Part shown: piece after piece, positions 34,240 to 42,192 of the stretch | Layout: every line of letters starts with the position of its first letter | Position numbering within the stretch: the stretch's first letter is position 1 | NCBI GenBank assembly: GCA_041398565.1 | Contig: JAWKUN010000002.1 | Span: 1,240,001-1,304,000 of the forward strand | DNA from: DATGPD01 sp041398565 | Lineage (GTDB): Bacteria; Planctomycetota; UBA1135; UBA2386 | Direction: 5' to 3' | DNA length: 64,000 bases | Made by a program: the position numbers and the translations under genes | Notes under the pieces: model-generated | What the model was told of the DNA's origin: nothing | Database searches by the model: none | What the model saw: the letters and a program-made list of their open reading frames with translations, nothing else

Positions 34240-35304
34240 ATGGCACTGCGCAAGGCACCGGAGGACGAGCAGCAACTCGAGATGTTCACCGTGATGTTCA
34301 CCGACATCGCGACGCGCGACATCCGCGACGCGATGGAGCTGCCGTTCCTGAGCTTGACGAAGCAGCCGCGGTTCGAGCCGATCCGCTACACGTCGTCGAA
34401 AGGCGTCTCCGTGACGGTCAGCGGCGGCAAGCCCTACGGCATCGCGAACATCTGGGACTGGGACCTCATGATCTGGTTGATGTCGCAGATCCGTCAGGCC
34501 GTGGACAACGGCGACCAGCCGTCACGCCGCATCCGGTTTCATCGGAACGCGTTTCTCAAGTGCGCGCGTCGCTCCAGCGGGGGATCGCAGTACAAGCGGT
34601 TGGAGGAGTCGATCGCGCGCCTCAAGAACACCACCGTCGTGACGACGCTTCGCGCACCGGAGCGCAAGACCGTGATGTTCAGTTGGATCGAGCACGCCGT
34701 AGTGGAGCGCGACTACCGCGATCGCCTCGCGCACGCCGTGGTCGTCCTCCCCGAGTGGCTGTTCGAAACCGTGACGAACAAGAACCTCGTGCTCACCATG
34801 CACAGCGACTACTTCCGACTGACCGGTGGCCTCGAGCGATGGCTCTACCGCCTCGTTCGCAAGAGCGCCGGCCACCAGAGGCGCGGTTGGACCTGGAAGA
34901 TGCGCGCGCTCCACGAGCGCTCGGGGACCGTTCAGGACCTGAGGTTCTTCACGAGAGCCATCCGCAGGGTGGTCCGCGACGCGAAAGGTCGCCTGCTCAA
35001 CTACGAGGTCAAGCTCGGCACTCAGAACGGCGAGGAGGTGCTTCACGCCAAGGAGGTGAACGCGAGCGGGCGAACGCCGACCGTCGTCAGGCCAGCGAGC
35101 GACTCGGTGACGTTCCTGCGGGTCAGCACGGAGACGTTCCTGCGTGCGAAGGAAGTGGCGAACAGCCTCGACGTCTACGTGCTCCACGAGCAGTGGAAGA
35201 AGGCCTGCGAGGTCTCCGGTCAACGAATCCGCAACCCCGACGCCGCCTACCTCGCCTACTGTCGGGTCGCGGCCGAGCGGTCGCCAGCCCGTCGCGCCTC
35301 GTGA
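34240..35304 (+). CDS. Plasmid replication initiator protein, RPA family
   Basis: 354 residues from the ATG at 34240, with GAGGGGAGG just upstream. The middle matches Replication Initiator Protein A: FLSLTKQPRFEPIRY, then YGIANIWDWDLMIWLMSQ, IRFHRNAFLKCARR, YKRLEESIARLKNTTV and GLERWLYRLVRKSAG. In this family the protein binds iterons and opens a theta-type origin; direct repeats follow immediately downstream. It is divergent from parA across 61 bp. Together with parA this marks a plasmid backbone, integrated or part of a plasmid contig. Confidence 0.88.
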   Translation: MALRKAPEDEQQLEMFTVMFTDIATRDIRDAMELPFLSLTKQPRFEPIRYTSSKGVSVTVSGGKPYGIANIWDWDLMIWLMSQIRQAVDNGDQPSRRIRFHRNAFLKCARRSSGGSQYKRLEESIARLKNTTVVTTLRAPERKTVMFSWIEHAVVERDYRDRLAHAVVVLPEWLFETVTNKNLVLTMHSDYFRLTGGLERWLYRLVRKSAGHQRRGWTWKMRALHERSGTVQDLRFFTRAIRRVVRDAKGRLLNYEVKLGTQNGEEVLHAKEVNASGRTPTVVRPASDSVTFLRVSTETFLRAKEVANSLDVYVLHEQWKKACEVSGQRIRNPDAAYLAYCRVAAERSPARRAS

Positions 35305-35347
35305 GGCACCGAATCCGCCACGAAACCTGTGAATAACTCGAATGCGT

Positions 35348-35428
35348 CGTCGGCCGATCGATCACATTCCGTCGGCCGATCGGACCGTCGAGGGACGGCC
35401 TTTCGAGTCACACCCGGTCGGTCGATCG
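35348..35428. repeat. Iteron-like direct repeats, candidate replication origin
   Basis: CGTCGGCCGATCG occurs at 35348-35360 and 35370-35382, exactly 22 bp apart. A variant, GGTCGGTCGATCG, is at 35416-35428. A 22-bp period is typical of plasmid iterons. An AT-rich stretch (about 35480-35515) lies 50 bp further and could be the unwinding region. The location directly after the initiator gene supports an oriV. The remainder of the gene-free gap 35305-35712 holds nothing else I can name. Confidence 0.5.
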
Positions 35429-35712
35429 GATCACCGATTCCGGAGGATCCGCAACCGCTTCGGTAGCTTGCACCGCCGAAACTCCTTCAAACTTCTAGAA
35501 ACAAATCAAACGGAGAGTGTGACGAGGGCCATCGATCCGGAGACGTCGAGCTTGGTCTCGAACCTCCCGAGAGCGTTGTGAGTCGTCTCGCCCTTGTTGG
35601 CGTCAGGGTATTCGCCGGAACTTCCGAGTTCGCGCCGTCACCCTCGAAGGTCGTCGTTTCCGCTTGAACCCCGTGCAGAGACCGCAGAAGCTGTTTTTGA
35701 AGGAATACGATC

Positions 35713-36519
35713 GTGTCAGAGGAACGTAAGCGCTCGGAGGATGAGGCCCAAGAGACGGCGAGTGCTGGACTTGGGTTTCTAGAGGAGTGGTTGCGAGTCC
35801 AGGAGAAGAAGGTCGGGATCCACAGGGCTCGGATCCTCACCGAGAACGATGGCACCCGGTCGTCGGCTGTGTCATTCCTGCAGAAAGCCCTGCTTCACCA
35901 CTACGAGGATCCCAAGCTCACCGCGGACCGGCTTGAGTTCCACGGACACAAGAAATGCGCAGAGCTGTTTCGGGAGAAACTGCCAGAGATACCAACGCTT
36001 CGGTCTGGAGAACTAGGTGAAGTAATTGCGACAGAACTGGCGGAGCGAATGCTCGGTTTCACCGTACCGATTCGTCGACTGCGCTGGAAGGACGGGCGAA
36101 ACGTGCCTCTACGTGGCGACGATCTTGTTGCCTTCATTGCGGACGCCAATAGTCCGACTCGCTACCTGAAAGGAGAATCCAAGAGCTACCAAGAATTGTC
36201 CTCCTCGGTCCTAGAGAAGGCGGATGAGCAGCTTCTTGCGGACAGCGGTAGGCCGACACGGCACTCTGTCATGTTCGTGGCTGATCGCCTTCGAGAGAAG
36301 GGTGATCATGAGCTTGCAGCAATGCTGGAGACCCACCTCCTCGACAGTTTTCGAGGCTGTGACATAGAGCACTTGCTGTTCGCGATGTGTGGAAATTCCC
36401 CGGACACAATGGTTAGTACCCACCTCTCAAGTCGGGGTGAGCCGCTTTGCCACGCGGTTGCACTTCGAGTGGTTGATCACCAAGAGTTCATAGCTTCGGT
36501 TTACGAGAAAAGGCCATGA
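35713..36519 (+). CDS. hamA: Hachiman defence protein HamA (DUF1837)
   Basis: 268 residues, GTG start with GAAGGA 8 nt upstream. The DUF1837 core is clear: SGELGEVIATELAERMLGF with E100, LRGDDLVAF with D136/D137 and LKGESKSYQ with E155 and K157, a complete nuclease triad pattern. In Hachiman systems HamA is a nuclease effector restrained by HamB and released on damaged or phage DNA. The start codon of hamB overlaps its stop (ATGA). Base composition is more AT-rich than the neighbours, indicating recent transfer. Confidence 0.87.
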   Translation: MSEERKRSEDEAQETASAGLGFLEEWLRVQEKKVGIHRARILTENDGTRSSAVSFLQKALLHHYEDPKLTADRLEFHGHKKCAELFREKLPEIPTLRSGELGEVIATELAERMLGFTVPIRRLRWKDGRNVPLRGDDLVAFIADANSPTRYLKGESKSYQELSSSVLEKADEQLLADSGRPTRHSVMFVADRLREKGDHELAAMLETHLLDSFRGCDIEHLLFAMCGNSPDTMVSTHLSSRGEPLCHAVALRVVDHQEFIASVYEKRP

Positions 36520-39500
36520 CCGAGTCGGTCGAACTGCTCGAAGCCAAGATCCGGGAAGCAATCGTGCCAGGCGCTAGAGGTCGCCTTCGTGAGCGTGGTC
36601 TTGCGCGCGGCCTAGTCTGGGACAAAGGTGAGGTGCCCCCGAGTGCTCAAGGGTTCTCCCCGAGTCTCACAGACGACTTGCTTGACTACGGGCATGTGGT
36701 TATGGCGATGGCTCTACGGCTGCGAAACCTGGCTAGAAGTAATCCTGTATTGCCCCGCGCGTTTCTGGTTGCGGGGGAGACGATCGAATCTGCGGTTCAT
36801 CGCGGCGATCCGGGGCGCGATGATCGGGGCCTAAACCGGATCGCCGCGGCCGTATCTTTTCATCTTGGCCGCTACGCCGCGCGTGCTTTTTCAGTCTTGC
36901 CGAGCATGGAAGAGAACACGAACTTCTCTCCGACAGAAATCGCACTGGGCCACCTTCTCCGGCGATCGCTTGTGGGCATGCGTCACATCTTCCAAGAGTG
37001 GTTGCTGTCTCCTCGCTTCACGGACGAAGCGATTGCGGCGCGCCTACAGGGTGAACCGGACTACGGCAGAGAAGATGCACATCACGAAATTCTCACGACG
37101 ATCTTCATGAGGAGTCTCGCGCTTCTTGATCAGGCGCTAGGAAACGGCGATGCGGCTGCGGCCGAAGCAGCACGAGAGGGTCTCAGGGAGAGTGCGAGGA
37201 CGGCCTCCGCTCTCTCCTCCGTATCGCACTGGTGGACCCATACGCTTGCTTCGCACTTGATCGATGACTTGTGGGATAACACGCTGCACAATCGAGTGCC
37301 GACTCTCCCGACAGACAGCGCCGGGAATTCGTGGAATGCACTTCGTAAGAGCTTCATTCAACGTCTCTATCGAAAGCGCAAGGCCGTGATAGACCTCTGG
37401 CCTTCGCAGATTCCGGCCGCCGCACGCGCCATCGATGAATCGGACAATCTTGTCGTTGCCCTGCCGACAAGTGCTGGGAAGACTCGAATCGCGGAGCTTT
37501 GTGCGCTACGGGCGCTCGCTTCGGGTCGTCGGGTCATCTACGTAACGCCACTTCGCGCGCTCTCGTCCCAAGTGGAGCAAGATCTTGCCGATACCTTCGG
37601 ACCACTTGGAATTGAAGTGGCGTCGCTTTACGGGGCCGCCGGAATCGAGGCTGGAGATTCTGAGACGCTTCGCAGCAATAAGCTGGTCGTTGCAACACCG
37701 GAAAAACTCGACTTTGCCATTAGGAACGACGCCGATATAATTAATGATTGCGGCCTGGTGATTCTAGATGAGGGGCACATGCTTGGTCGCGAGGAGCGCG
37801 AAGTGAGATACGAAGCCTTCGTGCAGCGACTGACGAAGCGCGAAGATGCGGCAACGCGCCGGCTGGTTTGTTTGTCCGCGATGTTTCCCAAGCCAGAAGA
37901 GATGTCGGATCTGGTCGAATGGATCCGGCTCGATGTTGAAGGTGAGCCCGTTCACTCGACTTGGCGTCCGACGAGGCAGCGGTTTGGAACTGTCACCTGG
38001 CAGGCCAAAGAGAGATTCGCAAGGCTCGATGTGGCGGTCCATGACGATTCCGCGTGTGTGCGGTCATTCATCTTGGCAGGACCGCCTCCAGCGGGTTCTC
38101 GACGGCGTCGCGACTTTCCTGCAGACAAGAATGATCTCATCCTGGCCGCCGCATGGCGATTTGTAGAGCAGGGGAAGCAGGTCTTGGTCTACTGTGTTCA
38201 GCGTTCCTCGGTCGAGACCCTAGGAAGGCACGTACTGAAGTGCGTAGAACATTCTGTGATTCGATCGCTCGGTTGCGATCATCCAGATGTGGCAAGTGCC
38301 AGGCGGACAGGAGTTGAGTGGTTGGGTCGCGAGCACCCGGCCGTCCGGTGCCTCGATCATGGCGTCGCCCTCCATCACGCGGGGCTTCCTCGGCAGTTCC
38401 TGGGAGAAGTGGAAGGCCTGATCAAGTCGGGTCGATGCCGCGTAACGGTCTCCTCGCCGACGCTTGCGCAGGGGGTGAACCTTCCTTGTTCGGTTCTGCT
38501 GGTGCCGTCGATATGGAGAGGCGGCAAAATGATCAGCGCAAAGGAGTTCGCCAACGTCGCGGGTCGCGCAGGTCGCGCGTTCGTGGATCTGGAAGGACTC
38601 GTGATCCACATCGTCCACGGGAAGGTGCGCTGGTCTCGGCGAAACTGGTGGAACCTCGTAGGAGATGCGAAGGCAGCCGAGATCGAAAGTGGGCTGCTGA
38701 CCCTCAGTAGAGAGCTCTTGCAACGCATCGCTAGTGTTTCGGGGCGTTCGTTGGATGAGGTGCTGGACTACCTGCGAGGAAACACAGCAGCCTGGGACTA
38801 CCCAGATCCCTCGCCAAGTGACCTCGAAGTTTCCAAGCGAGGCTGGCTAAACGACATAGCATCGCTCGATGCCGCGCTCCTCGGGCTCCTTGAGCTGGAA
38901 ACCGATATCGGAGAGCTTGCCGCTGCGCTGCGGGAAGTGCTCAAAGGATCACTATTTGGGCGTCAGATCGCGCGGATTGATGAGCGGCTCCAGGAGATGA
39001 TCTACCAGTTTCTCTGCCTGCGAGCGCAGAGGATATGGGCATCGACAACGGTAGCGCAGAGGCGGGGGTATCATCTTGCCGGTGTAGGTCTGTCGGCGGG
39101 TCAGTTTATCGATGCAAACGCCCCGGAGCTCATGGGATCTCTCCTCGCGGCGGAGACTGCGATCAGAGCGCGTAGCTTCACCGCTGCCGCCGATGCCATA
39201 GTTGCGTTCGCCAAGATCATTGGCAAAGTGGCCCCCTTTGAGTCTAGGGGCGTTCCTGAAGACTGGCCAGCGATGCTCCAGGCGTGGGTGGAGGGGAATC
39301 CATCGGCCGAAGTGGTTGCGATAGGGGGAGATGAAGGCGTTGACTTTCTCCAGGATGGGATCGTCTACCGTCTCGCCTGGGCCGCTGAGGCCGTTCGCGT
39401 TCACGCCCTGGCCAACGACTGGGAACACTCGAATGCTGTTACTGGGGTTTGTGCGATGGCCATTGAGACAGGTAGCGCCGACCCTGCCGTGATTACCTTG

Positions 39501-39971
39501 ATTCGCGCTGGACTGAAGTCGCGGGATACAGCCTTTGCGGCAGTGCATAGCACTGGGGTTTCCTTTGACGATCGTCCAGGCATGGTGGAGTGGATCTTCG
39601 CCGAGACTCCCGATCCGCGATTTGGGGAAGAGAATTGGCCGACTGCAGCTGGACGAGAGCACTGGGTGCGATTTGTGGATTCACTGGGAAGTGGACAGCG
39701 TGCCTACTGGAACCGCGCGACACAGAGGGTCACTGCTGAGTGGCTAGAGATCGCTCCTCCTGCGGGATCAAGTGTTCGTCTGCATCGCCCCCCTGATGAC
39801 GGGAACCCTCTGGTGCTCGATGGTCGGTTCTCACGTCTAGGCCGCCTTCGCGGTGCCCTGGATCGACCGCTAGAGCAAGTGGTAGAGGCCGTAGTGGTCG
39901 GCGAGGATGAGCTGGAAGTTTCCTACTTTGGCCCGCCGCCGCCACCGTCGTGGTTGTTAGAGGGGCAGTGA
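36516..39971 (+). CDS. hamB: Hachiman defence helicase HamB
   Basis: 1151 residues. An N-terminal helical domain of ~300 residues is followed by an SF2 helicase: motif I LPTSAGKT (316-323), motif Ib VYVTPLRAL-like segment, DEGH box ILDEGH (D418-H421), SAMF, and motif VI NVAGRAGRAF. The layout is that of Ski2/Hel308-like helicases, as in HamB. The long C-terminal half is helical. HamB is thought to sense DNA ends or damage and gate HamA. It is transcribed with hamA. Confidence 0.87.
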   Translation: MTESVELLEAKIREAIVPGARGRLRERGLARGLVWDKGEVPPSAQGFSPSLTDDLLDYGHVVMAMALRLRNLARSNPVLPRAFLVAGETIESAVHRGDPGRDDRGLNRIAAAVSFHLGRYAARAFSVLPSMEENTNFSPTEIALGHLLRRSLVGMRHIFQEWLLSPRFTDEAIAARLQGEPDYGREDAHHEILTTIFMRSLALLDQALGNGDAAAAEAAREGLRESARTASALSSVSHWWTHTLASHLIDDLWDNTLHNRVPTLPTDSAGNSWNALRKSFIQRLYRKRKAVIDLWPSQIPAAARAIDESDNLVVALPTSAGKTRIAELCALRALASGRRVIYVTPLRALSSQVEQDLADTFGPLGIEVASLYGAAGIEAGDSETLRSNKLVVATPEKLDFAIRNDADIINDCGLVILDEGHMLGREEREVRYEAFVQRLTKREDAATRRLVCLSAMFPKPEEMSDLVEWIRLDVEGEPVHSTWRPTRQRFGTVTWQAKERFARLDVAVHDDSACVRSFILAGPPPAGSRRRRDFPADKNDLILAAAWRFVEQGKQVLVYCVQRSSVETLGRHVLKCVEHSVIRSLGCDHPDVASARRTGVEWLGREHPAVRCLDHGVALHHAGLPRQFLGEVEGLIKSGRCRVTVSSPTLAQGVNLPCSVLLVPSIWRGGKMISAKEFANVAGRAGRAFVDLEGLVIHIVHGKVRWSRRNWWNLVGDAKAAEIESGLLTLSRELLQRIASVSGRSLDEVLDYLRGNTAAWDYPDPSPSDLEVSKRGWLNDIASLDAALLGLLELETDIGELAAALREVLKGSLFGRQIARIDERLQEMIYQFLCLRAQRIWASTTVAQRRGYHLAGVGLSAGQFIDANAPELMGSLLAAETAIRARSFTAAADAIVAFAKIIGKVAPFESRGVPEDWPAMLQAWVEGNPSAEVVAIGGDEGVDFLQDGIVYRLAWAAEAVRVHALANDWEHSNAVTGVCAMAIETGSADPAVITLIRAGLKSRDTAFAAVHSTGVSFDDRPGMVEWIFAETPDPRFGEENWPTAAGREHWVRFVDSLGSGQRAYWNRATQRVTAEWLEIAPPAGSSVRLHRPPDDGNPLVLDGRFSRLGRLRGALDRPLEQVVEAVVVGEDELEVSYFGPPPPPSWLLEGQ

Positions 39972-40068
39972 GCAAGTTCTGCCGACGACCTAGCTGTTCG
40001 GCCAGGCGTGGAAGTGTGAAGATCGATAGGTGATGTCGATAGGGTCGTGGTGGCCCTCGAGGTGATGT

Positions 40069-40716
40069 ATGAGGATAGCGATCGGAGCTTACGAGTTCGC
40101 CTCAAAGAAGAAAGCGAGCGAGCATGTCAGCAATATGCTCAAGAAGTACTCTGTCGGAGAAGTAGTCGATCAGGCCGATCACGACTTTCTGTCTGCGTTG
40201 ATCCTGCGGCACCCAGACTACAGCAACAAGGTCGGATGCGGCATTTCTCACTTCACGCGGGGAGAGCACCCGCAATACCACACGGCCGGCTTCATCTTGC
40301 ATCGCGCTGACGGATCAGCCACTGACTTCTCGACCGTGACATGCATCAATGCAAAAGGCCCTTCCATCATGGCGGAGTTTAGCGAGGCTTGTCGGCAGGC
40401 GGCCGATCCTGCGGTGTTTGCACGCAAGAGCGAGATGCTGGACGCAACTGAAGGCATCGTCGCGTGCCCGGAGACCGGCGATAGCTTGGGGAGGGAGGAA
40501 TACTGGTTGGTCCAGACAGCCCCTTCCTGGGGTGAAATCGTGGACGGGTTCATTGAAACGCACGCAATCACGCCATGCAAAGAGCTCTTGACGGAGTCGG
40601 TTGACAATCAGTACGCGGCCGAATTTGTAGACCCCGAGATGGCTCGCGCTTTTGCGGAGTATCATGCGCCGCTACTGAACCTCGTGCCCAAGAGGATAAG
40701 AAGAAACCAAGTGTAG
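40069..40716 (+). CDS. DCL/DUF3223-family protein
   Basis: 215 residues. Residues ~8-95 show the DCL/DUF3223 pattern: FASKKKASEHVSNMLKKY, then DHDFLSALILRHP, KVGCGISHF and TDFSTVTCIN. The family includes the plant DCL protein and many small phage and island proteins, where it often accompanies DNA-targeting genes. The biochemical role is unknown to me. It lies 97 bp after hamB and may be cargo of the same element. Confidence 0.68.
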   Translation: MRIAIGAYEFASKKKASEHVSNMLKKYSVGEVVDQADHDFLSALILRHPDYSNKVGCGISHFTRGEHPQYHTAGFILHRADGSATDFSTVTCINAKGPSIMAEFSEACRQAADPAVFARKSEMLDATEGIVACPETGDSLGREEYWLVQTAPSWGEIVDGFIETHAITPCKELLTESVDNQYAAEFVDPEMARAFAEYHAPLLNLVPKRIRRNQV

Positions 40717-41037
40717 GAGGTCAGCGGCTTCAGGAGATCGCCGATGGGGCGTGATCGACGTGCAGCCGGCAAGGGCGAATGGAAGGAGTGCTGAACTGCC
40801 GCCGTGGGGAACAGCTGAAGTGCCAACGGTACGGATCCCGTGGCGTGCGGGGTCGCGGAGCGGACGCCATGCTGCTGGCGTGCTGGCGCAACGAGCGGGA
40901 AGCGCCCTCTGGTCCTCGAAACGGCGGGGCCATCGAGCGAATCTCCGATGGCCGCTGCCCGAGGCATGAACGGGGCGCGATGAGGCGATACTGCAATCCT
41001 GAGTGGGATCGCATTGGCGATGAGGGATGACCCCCTT
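40717..41037. other. Gap with no recognised gene
   Basis: About 320 bp between the DCL gene and the attachment module. Short frames exist on both strands but none has a good start, codon pattern or family. TGACCCCCTTT occurs at about 41028 and again at 41059. Confidence 0.4.
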
Positions 41038-41232
41038 TGACCCCGAAACGCACTGATCTGACCCCCTTTCAACCGAGATTCGCGAGACAGTTGAGACTTT
41101 CGAGACACCCCCTAAACTGCTCGAAACGCGCGTCATCGCGCCTCTCGAGCCCGAATCGAGGTTCCGCGTGGGAGCCTCCAGTCGAGGATGGGGTGCAGGG
41201 GGTCGGAGGTTCAAATCCTCTCGCTCCGACCA
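41038..41232. repeat. Attachment module copy 1, ending in a 46-bp tRNA-Pro 3' half
   Basis: The last 46 bp (41187-41232) are the 3' half of tRNA-Pro(GGG): anticodon loop with GGG, stem strand GCAGG, TTCAAAT loop, CGCTCCG acceptor strand, A73 and encoded CCA. No 5' half is present. The preceding 149 bp align to the same interval before copy 2, beginning TGACCCCGAAAC and containing CGAGATTCG-GAGAC and repeated TTGAGA-like units. tRNA-Pro 3' halves starting at the anticodon loop are classic attachment sites of tyrosine recombinases. Confidence 0.82.
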
Positions 41233-41362
41233 TTCATGTCGGGAGAGTCCGGCTGGTTCGGGTTGGTGTCTCGGATGGGTGCTGTCGCCACCTGTTCGGT
41301 GACATCACGGACCGTCTTCGCGTCTGGGCCGAGAAACCAGCGACTCACCCAAGCTCGACAGG

Positions 41363-42103
41363 TCAGGCGCCGGACTCGATGCTCCCGCGTGCCGTGGCGA
41401 GTGCAGCCGGCTCCACCAGCACGCCGATCCGCTCGTAGCGCTTGCGCGATTGACTCCACCGGACGATGACCGCGCTCAGCTTGCTGGCGGCGCGGGCACG
41501 GCGGGTCAACAGGGCATCTCCGGCGGGGAGTTCCTCGAGGTGGCCGAGGCCCGCGCAGTTCAGGCAGGCCGGGCCCGGGGGCTCCATCACCAAGAGCGGG
41601 CCCGTTCCGTTGCACCGATGGCACCGCCAGTCCGAATGGCGTGTCGCCACGACGACCAGGTCGGGTGGCTTCCGCGCCTTGGCCTCCACCCGGGCGCGCT
41701 TCGCTTCCGTGAGCTTCGGCGACACCCAGTGGGTTCGCCACGTGGCCTCGATCGTGGGCGCGCCGGACTTCGAGAAACGCAGCTGTTCGCGACCAGCCGT
41801 CCGAGCGACATACTCGGTCGTCGACGGTCGCAAGCCGGCATTCCTTGCCCAGGCCGCGAACAGGCGCATCGCCTCGGAGATCTTGCTCAGGTTGGCCTGG
41901 ATTCCGCGTTCGAGGAAAGGTAACCGCCGCGTCCGCCATTCGAGCACGTGACTCGCCTGGAGCCAGCCGATGCCCAGCATGACGTCGATGGCGGTGGCGT
42001 AGCCCTTCTCGCGCACGGCGGCGCCGGCTGCCTCGGCCACACGCGCGGCCAGCGCTGTCCGGTTCTTCGGATGCACGCCCTGAGCATCGCACTGCGGATC
42101 CAC
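41363..42103 (-). CDS. DUF2293-family protein
   Basis: About 246 residues. The C-terminal half fits DUF2293: WRCHRCNGTGPLLVMEPPG, then CLNCAGLGHLEELPAGDALLTRRA and SQSRKRYERIGVLVE. Two CxxC pairs may bind zinc. The N-terminal half is helical (AAREKG-like segment, FLERGIQANLSKISEAMRLF). I take the GTG at 42103 as start; there is no clear Shine-Dalgarno and a GTG ten codons later is possible. It is divergent from the SNF2 helicase gene by 89 bp. Function is unknown. Confidence 0.75.
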   Translation of the reverse strand: MDPQCDAQGVHPKNRTALAARVAEAAGAAVREKGYATAIDVMLGIGWLQASHVLEWRTRRLPFLERGIQANLSKISEAMRLFAAWARNAGLRPSTTEYVARTAGREQLRFSKSGAPTIEATWRTHWVSPKLTEAKRARVEAKARKPPDLVVVATRHSDWRCHRCNGTGPLLVMEPPGPACLNCAGLGHLEELPAGDALLTRRARAASKLSAVIVRWSQSRKRYERIGVLVEPAALATARGSIESGA

Positions 42104-42192
42104 GCTCGCCAGGGCGGCGTTGCGAAGACTCCTTCGGCCGCGCGCATCGCCGACCTTGCTTGGCTCGGCGTCTACGTGCACCCTTCGGGCCC

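Noticed and set aside
41187..41232. Complete tRNA-Pro gene
   Set aside because: No 5' half with a CGGAGCG acceptor strand, D-arm or 5' anticodon stem lies upstream of either copy.
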